Below, one piece after another: positions 7,659 to 15,294 of a stretch of DNA of 35,863 nucleotides. Made by a program: the position numbers and the translations under genes. Below the pieces are notes generated by a model, which saw only the letters and a list, made by a program, of their open reading frames with translations, searched no databases and was not told where the DNA came from. The DNA lies in the NCBI RefSeq assembly GCF_946998875.1, contig NZ_CAMQAY010000014.1, positions 1 through 35,863 of the forward strand, read 5' to 3'. The stretch's first letter is position 1. Every line of letters starts with the position of its first letter. The DNA comes from an uncultured Peptoniphilus sp. GTDB taxonomy: Bacteria; Bacillota; Clostridia; Tissierellales; Peptoniphilaceae.

Positions 7659-8861
7659 ATGAAATTATCAGAAAGAATTGAAAAAATTGAGTATTCAGCA
7701 ATAAGAAAGCTTACGCCATATGCTGACAAGGCAAAAAAGGAAGGAAAAAAGATTTATGAATTAAATATTGGTGCACCAGATATTGATGTGCCAGATACTT
7801 ATTATGAAACTTTTCAAAATTTTAGAAGAGGACCACTTCCCTATGCCTATGCACAAGGACTTCTTGAACTAAGACTTGCCACTGCAAATTATTATAAAAA
7901 TAGAAATATAAAATTTGATGCCGATGACATTTACATCACCAACGGTGCCAGTGAAGCAATTTTATTTACCTTCCAAGTAATTGCCAATGAAGGCGATGTT
8001 ATTCTTACAACTGACCCCTTCTACACAAATTACATGACAGTTTTTGAACAACTTGGCATTGAACTTGATGCCTTTAAGACTGACCCAGATAAGGGCTTTG
8101 CTCTACCAGATGAAGAAGAAATTGAAAAACACATTAGTGACAAGACAGTTGCAATTTTACTTTCAAACCCAACTAATCCAACGGGAGCTCTTTATTCTGA
8201 AGAAGAAATTTTGAGAATTGTAAATCTTGCAAAGAAGCACGACTTATACATTATTGCTGACGAAGTTTATAGAGAATTTGTCTACGATGGCAATACTTAT
8301 AAGTCCTTTGGAGAAGTTGAAGGAATTGAAGAAAATTTAATTTTAATTGACTCCATTTCCAAGAGATTTGGTGCTTGTGGCGCAAGAATTGGCTCTGTTG
8401 CATCAAAAAACAAGAGATTTAACGATGGAATAAATAAACTTTGCAACTGCAGACTTGCTGCATCAACTATTGAACAAGTAGCTGCTGCAAAATTATATGG
8501 AATTGACAAGTCCTATTTTGAAGCTGTAAATAAAGAATATCAAAAGAGAAGAGATGTTATCTACGAAGAACTAATTAACATTCCTGGCGTAACTGTAAAA
8601 AAACCAAAGGGAGCCTTTTATGTAATGCCAAAACTTCCTGTTGATGATACAGAAAAATTTGCAGTTTGGATGATTGAAAACTTCGACATTGATGGTGAAA
8701 CTCTAATGTTTGCACCAGCTAAGGGATTTTTCAAAGACAAAGAAGAGGGAAAGCAAATGATAAGACTTGCCTTTGTACTTAACACTGATTCCTTGAGAAA
8801 GGCAATGAGAATTTTAAGAGAAGGCATTAAGGCCTATAATAGTGAAAATGAAAAGAGATAA
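7659..8861 (+). CDS. PLP-dependent class I/II aminotransferase
   Basis: About 400 residues starting at the ATG at 7659, which has AAGGGAG 5 nt upstream; an in-frame ATG at 7638 overlaps dnaI and is less likely. Fold-type I aminotransferase: substrate/PLP motifs include TNGASEAI (about 94-101), NPTNPTG (170-176), DEVY (201-204) and SISKRFGACGARIG with Schiff-base Lys235. It belongs to the aspartate/aromatic aminotransferase-like group and swaps amino groups between an amino acid and a 2-oxo acid. The exact donor is not readable; aspartate, alanine or aromatic amino acids are all possible. It follows dnaI by 11 nt without a terminator, so it sits in the same transcript. Confidence 0.88.
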   Translation: MKLSERIEKIEYSAIRKLTPYADKAKKEGKKIYELNIGAPDIDVPDTYYETFQNFRRGPLPYAYAQGLLELRLATANYYKNRNIKFDADDIYITNGASEAILFTFQVIANEGDVILTTDPFYTNYMTVFEQLGIELDAFKTDPDKGFALPDEEEIEKHISDKTVAILLSNPTNPTGALYSEEEILRIVNLAKKHDLYIIADEVYREFVYDGNTYKSFGEVEGIEENLILIDSISKRFGACGARIGSVASKNKRFNDGINKLCNCRLAASTIEQVAAAKLYGIDKSYFEAVNKEYQKRRDVIYEELINIPGVTVKKPKGAFYVMPKLPVDDTEKFAVWMIENFDIDGETLMFAPAKGFFKDKEEGKQMIRLAFVLNTDSLRKAMRILREGIKAYNSENEKR

Positions 8862-9129
8862 GATTTTAAAAATTCTAGAAAAAATAGTAATTTTTCTAGT
8901 AACTCTTGTGATGATTTCAGTTCTTGCCAACCAATATATAAAGACTAGTGCAGGTGCAATAAATGAGAGCCTTAGAATGGCACAAATTGTCCTTGCTATA
9001 TTGATAGTTTTTTTAACGCTTCTCATGGCTATAATTAATAAAAATAAGGGCTTGTTTTTTGTACTACTTGGCTTTTACGCTTTGACTATTTTACTTTTCT
9101 TTGTATTTAAATCTGCAAATAGAATTTAA
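8848..9129 (+). CDS. Small membrane protein of unknown function
   Basis: About 93 residues from an ATG at 8848 (a GTG at 8842 is also in frame), overlapping the aminotransferase end by 14 nt. Three hydrophobic segments are visible: about 11-28, 47-64 and 68-87, with basic residues at the N-terminus and between helices. I do not recognise a family. No strong ribosome binding site is present, so expression probably depends on coupling with the aminotransferase. The gene is the last of the operon and is followed by a good terminator. Confidence 0.6.
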   Translation: MKRDKILKILEKIVIFLVTLVMISVLANQYIKTSAGAINESLRMAQIVLAILIVFLTLLMAIINKNKGLFFVLLGFYALTILLFFVFKSANRI

Positions 9130-9170
9130 ATTGTGAGTATTTTAATAAAAATGAGATATAAAAAAAATAT

Positions 9171-9197
9171 GGAACTGTCTTAGGCAGTTCCTTTTTT
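9171..9197 (+). terminator. Intrinsic terminator of the GNAT-dnaD-dnaI operon
   Basis: GGAACTG and CAGTTCC form a 7-bp perfect stem with a 7-nt loop, followed by six T residues. Confidence 0.9.
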
Positions 9198-9216
9198 AAA
9201 AGAAAGAAGGGAAATT

Positions 9217-10818
9217 ATGAATCTGTTACTTATAACGTTGGTACTTTTACTGGCAATTATAGCCACAAAAATTTCAAATAGATCAGGTCTTCCTGCCCTG
9301 CTTTTGTTCTTGGCAATGGGAGTTACCTTTTCTGCCCTGGGCTATGATTTTAACAACTTTAAGGTTGCAGAAAATATTGCAAGTCTTTCCCTTATGATAA
9401 TAATTTTTTACGGTGGCTTTGGTACTAACTGGACTATGGGTCGAGAAAGGGCAAGGGAATCCATAAGCCTTGCAAGTCTTGGAGTCTTTGCCACAGCCAT
9501 ACTTACGGGACTTTTCTGCCACTACATTTTAAAAATTAACTTTTTGGAATCAATGTTACTTGGCTCAGTAGTTGCCTCTACTGACTATGCAGCCGTATCA
9601 AATATTTTAGTTTCAAAAAACCTAAACCTAAAATATTCTACTGCGCCACTTCTTGAAATCGAAAGTGGCTCTAACGACCCTACAGCCTATACCATGACCA
9701 TGGTCTTCTTGTCACTTCTATCAGGCTATAGCGTCTCCATTCCAATAATAATTTTGCAACAAGTTGTCCTTGGCATAATTGGAGGATTTTTGCTGGGCTT
9801 TGTTTTTAAAAAGCTCATAGAAATTTTATCTCTTGACGAAGACGGACTTTTTTCAGTTTTTATAGCCACAATGATGATAGGAACCTATGCCCTTACATCA
9901 CTAGTTGGCGGCAATGGATTCTTGGCACTATACATCCTTGGCATTTACATTGGCAACCACGAGTTTAGAAGGAAGAGAGATGTTGTATTTTTCTACGACG
10001 GACTCTCAACGATTTTCCAAATAGCAATGTTCTTCCTCTTGGGACTTTTATCAGATATACATTTAATAATAAAGGCTATACCAATAGGCTTTGTCATTGC
10101 AATTTTCATGCTCTTAGTGGCAAGACCACTTACAGTCTTTGGACTTATGGCACCCTTTAAGATGAAAAAAAATCAGCTTACCCTAATTTCTCTAGCAGGA
10201 CTTAGGGGAGCAGCAGCCATTGCCTTTGCCATAATGGTTGTAAATAGAGACATAAATTTATCCATAGACATCTTCCACATAGTTTTTGTAATTTGTATAT
10301 TTTCACTTTTAATCCAGGGAACGGCACTGCCCTTTGCCACGAAAAAGCTTGATATGTATGACCCAGACGACACAGTTCTCAGGACCTTTAATTATTATTC
10401 AGACAAGACAGATCTTGAATTTATAAAAACCCATGTATCAAAAACTTCTCCTTGGGTGAATAAAAAAATATCTGATATAGAAATTGCCTTTAACATAATA
10501 ATTGCAAAAATAGAAAGAGAGGGCAAGAGCATTGTCCCAAGGGGCAACACCTACCTTAGAGATGGCGATGTAATTGTCCTTGGCGGCGAAGGATATTTCG
10601 ATGCCACCGGAGAGGACCTACTGGAAATAAAAATTTCTGAGACACATAAGTGGGCAAATAAGAGAGTAAGGGACATTCACATTGGAAAAGATGAGCTAAT
10701 AATTATGGTAGAGACTCCAAGTGGAGAAATAATTGTGCCAAGGGGAAATACTATTTTAAAGCCAGGAGACAGGGCAGTTATATCTAAGGAATCCAATGAA
10801 ATAGAAGATCCGGAATAG
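9217..10818 (+). CDS. NhaP2/CvrA-type monovalent cation/proton antiporter with tandem TrkA-C repeats
   Basis: A 533-residue CPA1-type antiporter. Residues 1-385 contain about 12-13 membrane helices with family motifs: GGFGTNWT, GSVVASTDYAAV, LEIESGSNDPTAY (the acidic SGSNDP signature), ARPLTVF, LRGAAAIAF and LLIQGTALPFATKK. These match the NhaP2/CvrA K+/H+ antiporter group. The cytosolic tail (about 400-530) holds two similar units, each with a WxNKxxxDIxI core and a later VPRGNTxLxxGD segment (around 446-500 and 500-525), reading as two TrkA-C (RCK_C) domains without a Rossmann RCK_N. Such domains bind regulators such as c-di-AMP or nucleotides in relatives. Ribosome binding site GAAGGG precedes the ATG. 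It likely moves K+ or Na+ against protons for pH and osmotic homeostasis. Confidence 0.88.
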   Translation: MNLLLITLVLLLAIIATKISNRSGLPALLLFLAMGVTFSALGYDFNNFKVAENIASLSLMIIIFYGGFGTNWTMGRERARESISLASLGVFATAILTGLFCHYILKINFLESMLLGSVVASTDYAAVSNILVSKNLNLKYSTAPLLEIESGSNDPTAYTMTMVFLSLLSGYSVSIPIIILQQVVLGIIGGFLLGFVFKKLIEILSLDEDGLFSVFIATMMIGTYALTSLVGGNGFLALYILGIYIGNHEFRRKRDVVFFYDGLSTIFQIAMFFLLGLLSDIHLIIKAIPIGFVIAIFMLLVARPLTVFGLMAPFKMKKNQLTLISLAGLRGAAAIAFAIMVVNRDINLSIDIFHIVFVICIFSLLIQGTALPFATKKLDMYDPDDTVLRTFNYYSDKTDLEFIKTHVSKTSPWVNKKISDIEIAFNIIIAKIEREGKSIVPRGNTYLRDGDVIVLGGEGYFDATGEDLLEIKISETHKWANKRVRDIHIGKDELIIMVETPSGEIIVPRGNTILKPGDRAVISKESNEIEDPE

Positions 10819-10826
10819 GAGGAAAT

Positions 10827-11231
10827 ATGTCTGACTTAAAGGAAATAAAGGAAGCACAAAAGGCACTTTTAGATTTAAAAGATGAAATTGACTCAGTAAT
10901 AAAAGAGACAGAAAGTGCAAGTAGATGGGGAATCTTTGACATTTTTGCAGACTCAAGCTTAGTTGGCTTTGTAAAAAGAGGAAAGATAAAGGACATCAAC
11001 TCAGGCCTCGAAATTATTCGCGAAAAATTAGAAGTTGCAAAAAAAGAACTTGGCGATGTTAGAATAAATTTAGATGAAGAAATAAGTGACACAAGTTACG
11101 ATTTTTTTGTAGATGTAATCTTCGACAACATCTTTACAGACCTAAGAGTAAATAGGGAAATAAAGGAGATAAGGGAAAATTTATTTGACCTTAGAGATAG
11201 AGTAGAAGAAATTTTAAAAAAATTAAATTAG
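10827..11231 (+). CDS. Hypothetical coiled-coil protein co-transcribed with antiporter
   Basis: 134 residues, highly charged, with heptad-like helices at about 3-30, 55-80 and 108-133, and a small glycine-containing insertion (about 32-55; WGIFDIFADSSLVGFVKRGK). No signal peptide or membrane segment, so probably cytosolic. I do not recognise the family. It starts 8 nt after the antiporter stop with a perfect AGGAGG site and is followed by a terminator, so it is the second gene of a two-gene operon. A role as soluble partner of the antiporter tail is possible but is only inferred from linkage. Confidence 0.75.
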   Translation: MSDLKEIKEAQKALLDLKDEIDSVIKETESASRWGIFDIFADSSLVGFVKRGKIKDINSGLEIIREKLEVAKKELGDVRINLDEEISDTSYDFFVDVIFDNIFTDLRVNREIKEIRENLFDLRDRVEEILKKLN

Positions 11232-11262
11232 ATTTTAAAATTAACAATGAAAAGTTAAAGTA

Positions 11263-11290
11263 AAATCCTCGAGTGGTCGAGGATTTTTTT
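11263..11290 (+). terminator. Intrinsic terminator after antiporter operon
   Basis: AAATCCTCGA and TCGAGGATTT pair in a 10-bp stem with a GTGG loop, continuing into a run of T residues. Confidence 0.92.
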
Positions 11291-11621
11291 TGTGGAAAAT
11301 TTTTTTCATAGAAAAAATGTATAGTTAAGATAAAAACCCAAGCCCAGAAGATAGAAGGACCAAGGTAATAAAATTGTTTTTTTAAAATATAAATTATTAA
11401 AAATATTTTAAAAACAAAAAATCTACTCACTACTGTAAAAGGATACAATCATGTATTTTACAAGATTCTAAACTTTATATACCAACTGATTTAAAGCACT
11501 ATAGAACTTTTGATTCAATGTAAAAATGTTTTCTAAGATTATGAATTATACTAGACTACAAATTTTTTTAAGGTTATAATTAATTTAAATCATGCAATTA
11601 TATTATGAGAGGAGAAAAAAT
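11291..11621. other. AT-rich non-coding region upstream of APC permease
   Basis: About 330 nt without a supportable gene. It has one less AT-rich patch (about 11335-11370) and otherwise long A and T runs. The only clear elements are a promoter at 11552-11580 and the permease ribosome binding site near 11608-11614. The minus strand can be read as a short hydrophobic frame, but it has no ribosome binding site and runs through the terminator, so I do not call it. Confidence 0.6.
11552..11580 (+). promoter_or_regulatory. Promoter of permease-aminopeptidase operon
   Basis: TAGACT (11552-11557), a 17-nt spacer and a perfect TATAAT (11575-11580). Transcription would begin near 11587, giving a leader of about 35 nt before the ATG at 11622. 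Confidence 0.65.
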
Positions 11622-13061
11622 ATGCAAGATTCACAACAAAAGAAAATCAAGTGGTTTATGCTGTCCTTTATGGCATTTTCTACTTTATGGGGTTTTGGAA
11701 ATGTTGTTAACGGTTTCGTTTTCTTTAACGGAATTCAAGTAATATTTTCATGGATCCTAATGTTCGCACTTTACTTTATACCTAACGCCCTTATGGTAGG
11801 GGAACTTGGTTCATCCTTCAAGAACGAAGGTGGCGGAGTTACTTCATGGATTAGAGCAACTTCAAGCGATAAGTTAGCTTATTATGCTGGTTGGACTTAT
11901 TGGGCATGTCATATTACTTACATAGCTTCAAAGGGTTCAGGTGGACTAAAGGCAATGAGCTGGATGTTTTTCCAAAACGCAGAAGTTTATGATTCACTTC
12001 CAACTGCCTATGTTCAACTAGCTACTTTAGCAGTATTTTTAATTTTCTGTTGGGTAGCAAGTAGAGGTCTTAACCCACTTAAAAATCTAGCAACTATTGC
12101 TGGTTCAAGTATGTTTGTCATGGGTATTCTTTACATCTTAATGATGCTAGCTGCTCCAAAAATCAATCCAAATGGTGGTTACCAAGCTATGGACTGGTCT
12201 CTTGACAATTTAATTCCAACTTTTGATATGAAGTATTTCACAAGTTTATCAATCCTTGTTTTTGCTGTTGGTGGTATTGAAAAGATGAGTCCTTATGTAA
12301 ACCACATGGAAGGAAATTCATCTAAGGAATTTCCTAAGGCAATGATCTTTGCTGCTGTCATGGTAATTATTTCAGCTATCTTTGGTACTATTGCCATGGG
12401 TATGATGTTTGACCCAGCTATTATAAATGCTGATACAGCAACTTTTGACTCTTATGCAGCTAACGGTGCTTATTGGGCCTTTGAAAAAGTTGGAGAATAC
12501 TATGGCCTTGGCAATTCTATTATGATTATTTACGCCCTTTGTAACATGATTGGTCAATTTTCAACTCTTGTTGTAAGTATTGACGCACCACTAAGAATGT
12601 TACTTGACGACGACAAGACAAACCAATACATCCCAAGAAAGCTTCTTAAGAAAAATAAATATGGAGCTTACATTAACGGTATTAAACTTATAATTGTCCT
12701 TGCAGGTTCAATTATCCTTGCACAAATTCTAGTGCCAGGTGCTGCAACTGTTTTAAGACAATTAACAAAGCTTAACTCAATTACAATGCCCCTTCGTTAC
12801 CTATGGGTATTCTTGGCATATATTTTCTTAAGAAAGAATAGAGGAGATGTAGAAAGAGAATTCTACTTTACTCGTAACCAAGGCATTGCATTATTCTTTG
12901 GCTTCTGGTGCTTCATAGTTACACTTGCTTGCTGTATGCTAGGTATGATTTCAGACGACCCAATGCAAATGGCACTTAATATTATTACACCACTTGTACT
13001 TGTTGCACTTGGAGTAATTTTACCAATGATTAGAGCAAAGGAAGATAGAAAATTAAGCTAA
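11622..13061 (+). CDS. APC-superfamily amino acid permease (YjeM-like)
   Basis: About 479 residues from the ATG at 11622, which has AGAGGAG about 7 nt upstream; an in-frame ATG at 11592 lacks a site. The protein has about 12 membrane helices. Helix 1 carries the unwound substrate motif region (AFSTLWGFGNVVNG), followed by IPNALMVGELGSSF and GGGVTSWIR, which matches the APC-family consensus for the helix 2 end and loop, and a GGIEKMSPYVNHM segment in the helix 6 region. This pattern resembles YjeM and the glutamate/GABA antiporter branch. It probably takes up or exchanges an amino acid; the substrate is not readable. The M18 aminopeptidase follows after 20 nt, suggesting linked use of peptides and amino acids. 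Confidence 0.87.
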   Translation: MQDSQQKKIKWFMLSFMAFSTLWGFGNVVNGFVFFNGIQVIFSWILMFALYFIPNALMVGELGSSFKNEGGGVTSWIRATSSDKLAYYAGWTYWACHITYIASKGSGGLKAMSWMFFQNAEVYDSLPTAYVQLATLAVFLIFCWVASRGLNPLKNLATIAGSSMFVMGILYILMMLAAPKINPNGGYQAMDWSLDNLIPTFDMKYFTSLSILVFAVGGIEKMSPYVNHMEGNSSKEFPKAMIFAAVMVIISAIFGTIAMGMMFDPAIINADTATFDSYAANGAYWAFEKVGEYYGLGNSIMIIYALCNMIGQFSTLVVSIDAPLRMLLDDDKTNQYIPRKLLKKNKYGAYINGIKLIIVLAGSIILAQILVPGAATVLRQLTKLNSITMPLRYLWVFLAYIFLRKNRGDVEREFYFTRNQGIALFFGFWCFIVTLACCMLGMISDDPMQMALNIITPLVLVALGVILPMIRAKEDRKLS

Positions 13062-13081
13062 ATTCCAAAAAGGAGGAAGTA

Positions 13082-14404
13082 ATGAATTATTTAGAAACTT
13101 CAAAGGAATTGTTAGAATTTATTAAAAAGAGCGCAAGTATGTTTCACACAATTGACACTGTGAAATCCTATCTTGACGCAGAAAATTTTATTGAATTAAA
13201 GGAAGGCGAAAGCTGGAATATTGAAAAGGGCAAAAATTATTACACTACAAGAAATGATTCATCAGTAATTGCCTTTAAGGTTGGTAAAGACCTTTCAGAC
13301 TACCATTACCAACTTGTAGCTTCACACTCTGACTCTCCAACTTTTAAAGTTAAGAGCATGCCAGAGCTTGAAGGAGCAGGAGATTATGTAAAATTAAATG
13401 TTGAAGTATATGGAGGACCAATTGATTGGACTTGGTTTGACAAACCTCTTACTCTAGCAGGAAGAGTTTTAGTTGAAGAAAAGGGAGAAATCACTTCAAA
13501 GCTTTTATACATTGATAAAGACATTTTAATTATTCCAGATGTTGCAATTCACATGAATAGAGAAGTAAATAAGGGTTATGAATTTAATAGACAAGTTGAT
13601 TTACTTCCATTATTTACAGCTGGCGCAATGAAAAAGGGCGACTACGACAAGATGATTGCAGAAGAACTTGGAGTAAAGGTAGAACAAATTATTTCCAAAG
13701 ACTTGTTCCTAGTAAATAGACAAGTTGGAAAAGTTTGGGGTTACAAGGATGAATTTGTATCATCACCAAAGCTTGACGACTTGGAATGTGCCTTCACATC
13801 ACTAAAGGCCTTTATAGCAGGAAATAACCACAAGGCAGTAAATGTTTATGCTTGCTTCGACAACGAAGAAGTTGGCTCAAACACAAAGCAAGGTGCCATG
13901 TCAACACTTCTTCACGACACACTAAAAAGACTTAATGCATCTCTTGGCTATGACGAAGAAGAATACCACAAGGCAGTGGCAAAATCCTTCCTAGTTAGTG
14001 CAGACAATGCCCACGCAGTTCATCCAAACCACAAGGAATTAACTGACGATGAAAACAGAACTTTCATGAATAAAGGTATTGTTATAAAAGAAGCTGCCAA
14101 CCAAAAGTACACATCAGACGCCTTTTCACAAGCAGTCTTTAAAAAGATTTGTGCCTTGGCAGAAGTTCCAGTGCAACACTTTGCCAACAGAAGCAACATG
14201 CAAGGTGGCTCAACTCTTGGAAACTTATCAAACACACAAGTTTCACTTCACGCAGTTGACATTGGACTTGCCCAACTTGCAATGCACTCAAATTATGAAA
14301 CAGCAGGAGCAATGGACCCAGCTTACATGATTAAGGCCCTTACAAAATATTACAACTCAAATGTAAAAATTGAGGGCGCATCAAAAATTTCTGTTGAAGA
14401 ATAA
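13082..14404 (+). CDS. M18-family zinc aminopeptidase
   Basis: A 440-residue cytosolic metalloaminopeptidase of the M18 (aspartyl aminopeptidase, ApeB/LAP4) family, which removes N-terminal, often acidic, residues from peptides. Dinuclear metal and catalytic motifs are present: SHSDSPTFK with His82 and Asp84, the LDDLECA segment with Asp232, DNEEVGS with the Glu262/Glu263 pair, SADNAHAVHPN with Asp308, and GGSTLGN near the C-terminal metal histidine LHAVDIG. The length is normal for the family. An AGGAGG site stands before the ATG, 20 nt after the permease gene, with no terminator between, so both share the promoter at 11552. Confidence 0.93.
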   Translation: MNYLETSKELLEFIKKSASMFHTIDTVKSYLDAENFIELKEGESWNIEKGKNYYTTRNDSSVIAFKVGKDLSDYHYQLVASHSDSPTFKVKSMPELEGAGDYVKLNVEVYGGPIDWTWFDKPLTLAGRVLVEEKGEITSKLLYIDKDILIIPDVAIHMNREVNKGYEFNRQVDLLPLFTAGAMKKGDYDKMIAEELGVKVEQIISKDLFLVNRQVGKVWGYKDEFVSSPKLDDLECAFTSLKAFIAGNNHKAVNVYACFDNEEVGSNTKQGAMSTLLHDTLKRLNASLGYDEEEYHKAVAKSFLVSADNAHAVHPNHKELTDDENRTFMNKGIVIKEAANQKYTSDAFSQAVFKKICALAEVPVQHFANRSNMQGGSTLGNLSNTQVSLHAVDIGLAQLAMHSNYETAGAMDPAYMIKALTKYYNSNVKIEGASKISVEE

Positions 14405-14444
14405 TTTAGCTTCAAAATAATTTTGATTAATAAAATTTAAAAAT

Positions 14445-14472
14445 AAGAGCAGGCTTAGCTTGCTCTTTTTTT
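14445..14472 (+). terminator. Intrinsic terminator after M18 aminopeptidase
   Basis: AAGAGCA and TGCTCTT form the stem around a 9-nt loop that can add an inner AGC/GCT helix, followed by a T run. Confidence 0.85.
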
Positions 14473-14568
14473 TAAACTTTATTTAAAGGGGAAATTTTAT
14501 ATATAAATTTTATTTTTATTAAAAAGCTTTTATTTTAACTAAAAAGTTTTAAAGGTGATAGAATATGG

Positions 14569-15294
14569 TTGGTGAGGGTTTTGGATAAATTTATTGAAAT
14601 GCGCGACGGTGCAAAAATTTTTGTAAAAATTCTTGGAAGTGGCGAGCCACTTTTACTGCTACATGGAAATGGTGACGACTATTCCTTTTTTGAGAAGCAA
14701 ATTGTCGTCTTTAAGAAGGACTTTTTAGTCATAGCTATGGACACAAGAGGACATGGCAAAAGCGACAAAAATTATTCTTTAAATTTTGAGGACTTGTCCC
14801 TTGATGTCTATGATGTCCTGGAAGCATTAAATATAGAGGCCATAAATATTTTGGGCTTTTCTAACGGGGCAAATCTCGCCCTAACTTTTGCAAAAAATTA
14901 TCCCAAGAGAGTTAAGAGGCTTATTTTAAATTCTCCTAACAAGGATTTTTCACAGATAAAATTTATACCTAGAATCAGTAGCTATATTTTTTATTACAAC
15001 CTAAAAATATTATCCAAAATTTTTACAGGACTTAGAAATTATTTTTCTGTTTACAAATTAATTTTTGATAAAATAAAGATTGTGGATTCCGACTACAAAA
15101 AGTTTGATTTTCCAGTTTTAATTATTGCTGGCGAGAGGGACTTAATTTATCTTTATAATTTCCACAATATTGCTAAAAAAATAAAAAAATCTAAATTATA
15201 TATTATAAAAAATCACGGACACAAGGTGGCAAGGACTAAGCCTTACGAATACAACAAAGTGGTTCTTGATTTTTTAAAAAGAGAGGTTAATTAA
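14569..15294 (+). CDS. Alpha/beta hydrolase coupled to mprF
   Basis: About 241 residues. Alpha/beta-hydrolase fold with oxyanion region LLLHGNGDD (about 30-38), the DTRGHGKSD segment, nucleophile elbow GFSNG (Ser near 98), acid AGERDLI (Asp near 196) and catalytic His in KNHGHKVA (near 217), so the triad is complete. No signal peptide; the FIPRISSYIFYYNLKIL cap region is hydrophobic. The start is unusual: the frame opens with TTG at 14569, with AAGGTGAT 9-10 nt upstream; GTG at 14572 is an alternative, and the ATG at 14565 is out of frame and closes at once. The stop overlaps the mprF start by one base (TAATG). The substrate is unknown; linkage to mprF hints at a lipid or aminoacyl-lipid ester. 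Confidence 0.82.
   Translation: MVRVLDKFIEMRDGAKIFVKILGSGEPLLLLHGNGDDYSFFEKQIVVFKKDFLVIAMDTRGHGKSDKNYSLNFEDLSLDVYDVLEALNIEAINILGFSNGANLALTFAKNYPKRVKRLILNSPNKDFSQIKFIPRISSYIFYYNLKILSKIFTGLRNYFSVYKLIFDKIKIVDSDYKKFDFPVLIIAGERDLIYLYNFHNIAKKIKKSKLYIIKNHGHKVARTKPYEYNKVVLDFLKREVN

Noticed and set aside
11191..11448. Minus-strand hydrophobic frame upstream of the APC permease
   Set aside because: It spans the terminator and the end of the coiled-coil gene, lacks a ribosome binding site, and matches no family; probably AT-rich chance coding.
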